Of a stretch of DNA of 64,000 nucleotides, positions 60,409 through 64,000 are shown in pieces; position 1 is the stretch's first letter, and each line of letters starts with the position of its first letter. Source of the stretch: Corylus avellana (Eukaryota > Streptophyta > Magnoliopsida > Fagales > Betulaceae). A program made the position numbers and the translations under genes. Location: contig NC_081545.1 in assembly GCF_901000735.1 (NCBI RefSeq), positions 10,277,973 through 10,341,972 on the forward strand, in the 5' to 3' direction. The notes beneath the pieces are model-generated. The model was not told the origin of the DNA. It did not search any database and saw only the letters and a list, made by a program, of their open reading frames with translations.

Positions 60409-63377
60409 AGTACAACTTAAGAAAAAATAATAATTAACACACCATATCACATCCATAAATGTGATGTGAGATTTTTTAATTTTTAGTAAAATTTGATGTA
60501 ATCTGGTATGCTTATCTTCTTTTCTTAAATTGTACAAAGTTGAAGTGTCAATTTCTCATTGAATAGCAAAAAAAAAAAAAATGAATTTATACCACAACAA
60601 CATAGAAGGTAATCTCGTAGTTAAATATCATATCAAATCATGCCTCACCTTGTCAAGTATCAAGCACGCCGTTTATGATTTGACAGTTTGCAAGACAATT
60701 GGATGAACGTTGTTAAATATCATATCAAGTAGTGTCTCACCTTGAATAAAAGCAATAAATAAATAAAAAAGGGTAGTGTCTCATCTTATTAAGTGTCAAA
60801 TGCCCTTTAAATGATTTCATATTTGTTGACCAAAAGTTAGATGCTCTCAGAACCCATTCATGAAAAATGAGTTTAAGCTCACTTGTGAGGGAAAATATTA
60901 AAATATAAATTAAATAATTAAATTTATATTTTTCTATGCTTAAGCTTTTAAAAAAATGATAATTTAAAACAAAAGAAGTCATCTGATTAGACAATCCAAG
61001 ACGTGTTCAAATAGCCAAACTCCATTATGACTCTATTTCAATTGGCCACCCAATCACTTGAAATTCAAACCATGAATTATAAGGCACGTTACACAATCAT
61101 ATTTTTTAAAAAAATTTAATAAATTAACCATTAGATTTGTGAACTCATGTGAACTCCACACAAATTCAGTGACAAATTTCTCATTCTCATAAATTAAAGA
61201 GAACTCCGGCCCCACGAACCGTCAACACTGTATGTTTTACTTTCAATTATTTGATGTGATTTACCTAGCACGCTGCTTTTTATGATTTGATGGCACGAAA
61301 ATGTATTTCCACAAAATATAGTTCAAAAGTTAATAACAACCCCCCCAACTTCGAAGCCAAGAGTAGTTTAAAACAATTTTACATTTTCATACATTTCAAA
61401 AAAGTTAAAACAATATTTGTACCACACATGACAATATCCCACCTTAGATTATCAAAATGCTACATTTTCACAACATTGACCAACATAAATTTGTAAGGTC
61501 TCCTTAAATTTTGATATTAAAAACTAATGGTAGATACATATTATATTTTTATCTGATAATATAGATATGACATTGTCAACTAACAATTGACTTAATCATT
61601 GTTAAATAAAAAATTAAAAGATCTCATTTTTTTTTCTACGTAATACCAAGAAATTCAAAATGGGAGCAATCACACTCTAAAGCTAAATAGGAGAGAATGA
61701 TTCTTAGCCCAGACTCACATTAGCCAAGGAACGGGACATGAATGAATTCTTAAGCACCATGAGATCATATTTTAGTCTGCAATTGCCTAGGAGGTACCTT
61801 TGTGAGTTCCGTTCAAGATCCATTTTCTCCTATTCAACTCTATAGTGTCCTTTCTTCCATTTCCAATACTCTTAGAATTGCCTAAAATAATAATAATAAT
61901 AATAATAATAATAGTTAGTTAAGAGTGGCACATCACCAATTTTTAAATAAAATATAATATCTAACATTACTCTAAAACTAAATTAATTAAGAAAAAATAT
62001 AAATTAATCTCTATTGTTTACCTTATTTACGTACAATTAGCTGCATATGGTATCAAAATTAACTTAAAAGTCCCTCAAATTTGACAAAAAAATAATTTAC
62101 TCCTCACACTCAAATTCTGCCTATTAAATTAACAAATTTTGATTGTATGACATGTAAGAACCAATAAAAAATGCGACTTTTCACATGAAGATTTAACAGC
62201 TCCGAACATGTGCCGACCAAAATACCGACCAAAATACCCACGTGAACAAACCCATTCCAATAAAAACTAAGCAAGTGCTAGAATACAAAGATAGAAGCCA
62301 AAATCTTTTCGACGAAAACTAGTCAGCAGCCAGTCAAGTTGTCTCATTTCCAAGGTTACGTAAGTTTATATTTCAACGTGAAGTGACATTGGGCCTCCAA
62401 TTTCTAGTTTGGCATATGCTATTAATGGTAGCCGAGGAACAAAGGGACACCATATCTCCTGACGGATTGAGATGTCCCACATTATTTTCAAATAGGACTT
62501 ATCTATTTCGATAAGTACTTGGACCTCCTCAAATTTATTTGTAAAGATGTGTGCTATATACATTCTTACGCAATAATTTAGGCAATGAATTGTTGAAAAT
62601 CCTAATCCCTGATGTGGAGTGTCTCATTTGAAGGCTACACATGTGGATGTATATGTCACCATACACTTTTCTAGAGTCTCAAATTTCTAATGTGTGTGCC
62701 ATTTGCTATTACTAGCAGACAAGAACCAGCAGCTTATTTGTATGTTAAAATATTGATTAAATGATTAAATTTATTTACATTAGTTTAAATTTTTGTGATA
62801 AGTTGTGATTTAACACTCCTTTACACTAAACGTGTATATAAATATAGGTGGGGTATGTCAAACATAAATTTTGATTTCTTTTTGTAAGTGTTTAATTAAA
62901 TATCTGAGAATAGTAATCGTTTCATAAGGACATCATTATCTTCATTAATTGTTATTCATTAGTTAACTGTTTTATTTTGTATTTTTATCTTTTAATAGTA
63001 CTATTATCTTAAGGGTGTTCAATTAAAAAAGATGGTAAGCAAAAATTAATTTCAAACCTTGTATTTGTAAAATGTCTAAGTTATCTCAAAATCTTTAAAG
63101 TCTAAATTTCCTTAAAAGTTAAAACCTAACCAATCTACTACATTAGGTGTTGACAAATTATTCACCCAACACTTTGGTTGGAGCCTGGAGGTTGGAGGTT
63201 GTTAGGCCTATTATTGGCCTTTATATGCTTCTGTATGGCGGCGGGTTCATGCATCCAACTACAGTGCCTTTTCTTGCAAACACATAGCTAAGAAAATACC
63301 AAAGAAAAAGAAGAGGGATGACTTTTCCTCACGTTTTTTTTTTTTTTTTTTTCCCACTATAATTTGTATCTTTTGAT

Positions 63378-63412
<35 letters not shown>

Positions 63413-63531
63413 TTGACATAAAATATTTTTCATCAAAATATATTTTCTACCAAATTTTTTAAAACAATATTTTTCAGCGCCCAATTAGTACTTAAAATGA
63501 TCGGCATAAAAAAATAGTCAACGATATCTAA

Positions 63532-64000
63532 TGTAACGCCCCCAAATTTGGTTTTAACTAGTTTGGTAGCGTAATTGACAACTACCCCAATATAACTAAC
63601 TAGTAGCTGACTGAGGAATCGCTCCTCTAAGCATAATCAGAGTGAATGCATAGAAATGTGAAATAAATCTGAGAAATCTAATAACCATAAAGGAAGCATA
63701 CATTATCTCTGAAATATATACATGGAGTAACTAATAGAGTTTAAAGGCGAGTTTGAAGCTCTTTAAAAACATTCTTGCTCTTTTTAAGGAAATAAGTACA
63801 AAAACTTGTCAAGGCATCTTTAAAACTTGTAATAGACACCAAATAGGAAGCATAATATAAATGCTAAATGTTTGGGCAAGGGGCTACCTTAGAAGATGGC
63901 AAAACACACCAAGATCCCTTATAAATCACTCCTCACACAAGACATAGGGTTTTTCTGGTGTTTGGAGAGATTGAGGGACGAAGATGAGAGTTTATATAGG
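63532..64000. mobile_element. Solo LTR, C-unit, cut by the window end
   Basis: Starts TGTAACGCCCCC after TCTAA; matches the B-unit copy up to the window edge. Confidence 0.85.

Larger units (their letters stand above)
57949..64000. repeat. Spacer C-unit, continuing past the window
   Basis: Matches the B-unit at constant offsets (21270, then 21254 after the MITE centre, then 20619 after the N gap) with only scattered differences, for example near 62395, 62440 and 62602-62615. Confidence 0.9.

Overview
The window is nuclear DNA from a flowering plant, most likely a woody eudicot. It is AT-rich, with intron-containing genes, plant-type LTR elements primed by initiator tRNA-Met, a CACTA transposon, MULE-type MITEs and tRNA-derived SINEs. 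No bacterial, organellar or viral gene organisation is visible. Three 100-N scaffold gaps are present (32512-32611, 36579-36678, 60309-60408).

The only host genes I can support are a tandem cluster of wax ester synthase/diacylglycerol acyltransferase genes (WSD1-like), all on the minus strand. Gene A (24464-29017, 474 aa) and gene B (53063-57513, 468 aa) each have five phase-0 exons and are intact. Gene C (about 6760-23974) is a dead copy. Its exon 1 is split by an LTR retrotransposon, exon 2 has lost the HHxxxDG active site, exon 3 is frameshifted, exon 5 is eroded, and an 8.1 kb CACTA transposon sits in intron 2. Extra pieces of the family are a duplicated exon 4-exon 5 cassette behind gene B (50468-51833), a small inverted exon-4 scrap (about 52090-52180) and three promoter/exon-1 stubs (near 30.7, 37.9 and 59.2 kb).

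Region by region: 1-6 kb is intergenic sequence with MITEs and repeats. 6.3-24 kb is gene C with its nested insertions: SINEs at 6.3-7.8 kb, CACTA at 9542-17666, LTR element at 19594-23892. 24.4-29.1 kb is gene A. 29.4-43.9 kb holds two copies of a roughly 7 kb spacer (A-unit and B-unit). 43959-49654 is a Copia-type LTR carrying a nested, decayed gag-bearing element. 50.4-57.6 kb is the exon 4-5 duplicate plus gene B. 57.9-64 kb is a third spacer copy (C-unit), almost identical to the B-unit.

The cluster grows by repeated tandem duplication of a unit made of WSD gene plus spacer. Comparing paralogs gives natural empty sites that date and confirm the insertions. The most striking structure is the CACTA element. 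It has perfect 3-bp target duplications, a very long array of nested palindromes at its left end, a second array at its right end, and an internal fragment matching pyruvate dehydrogenase E1-alpha. The 36.6 kb gap probably hides another WSD copy. Identity switches beside the gaps suggest that part of the spacer assembly is chimeric.
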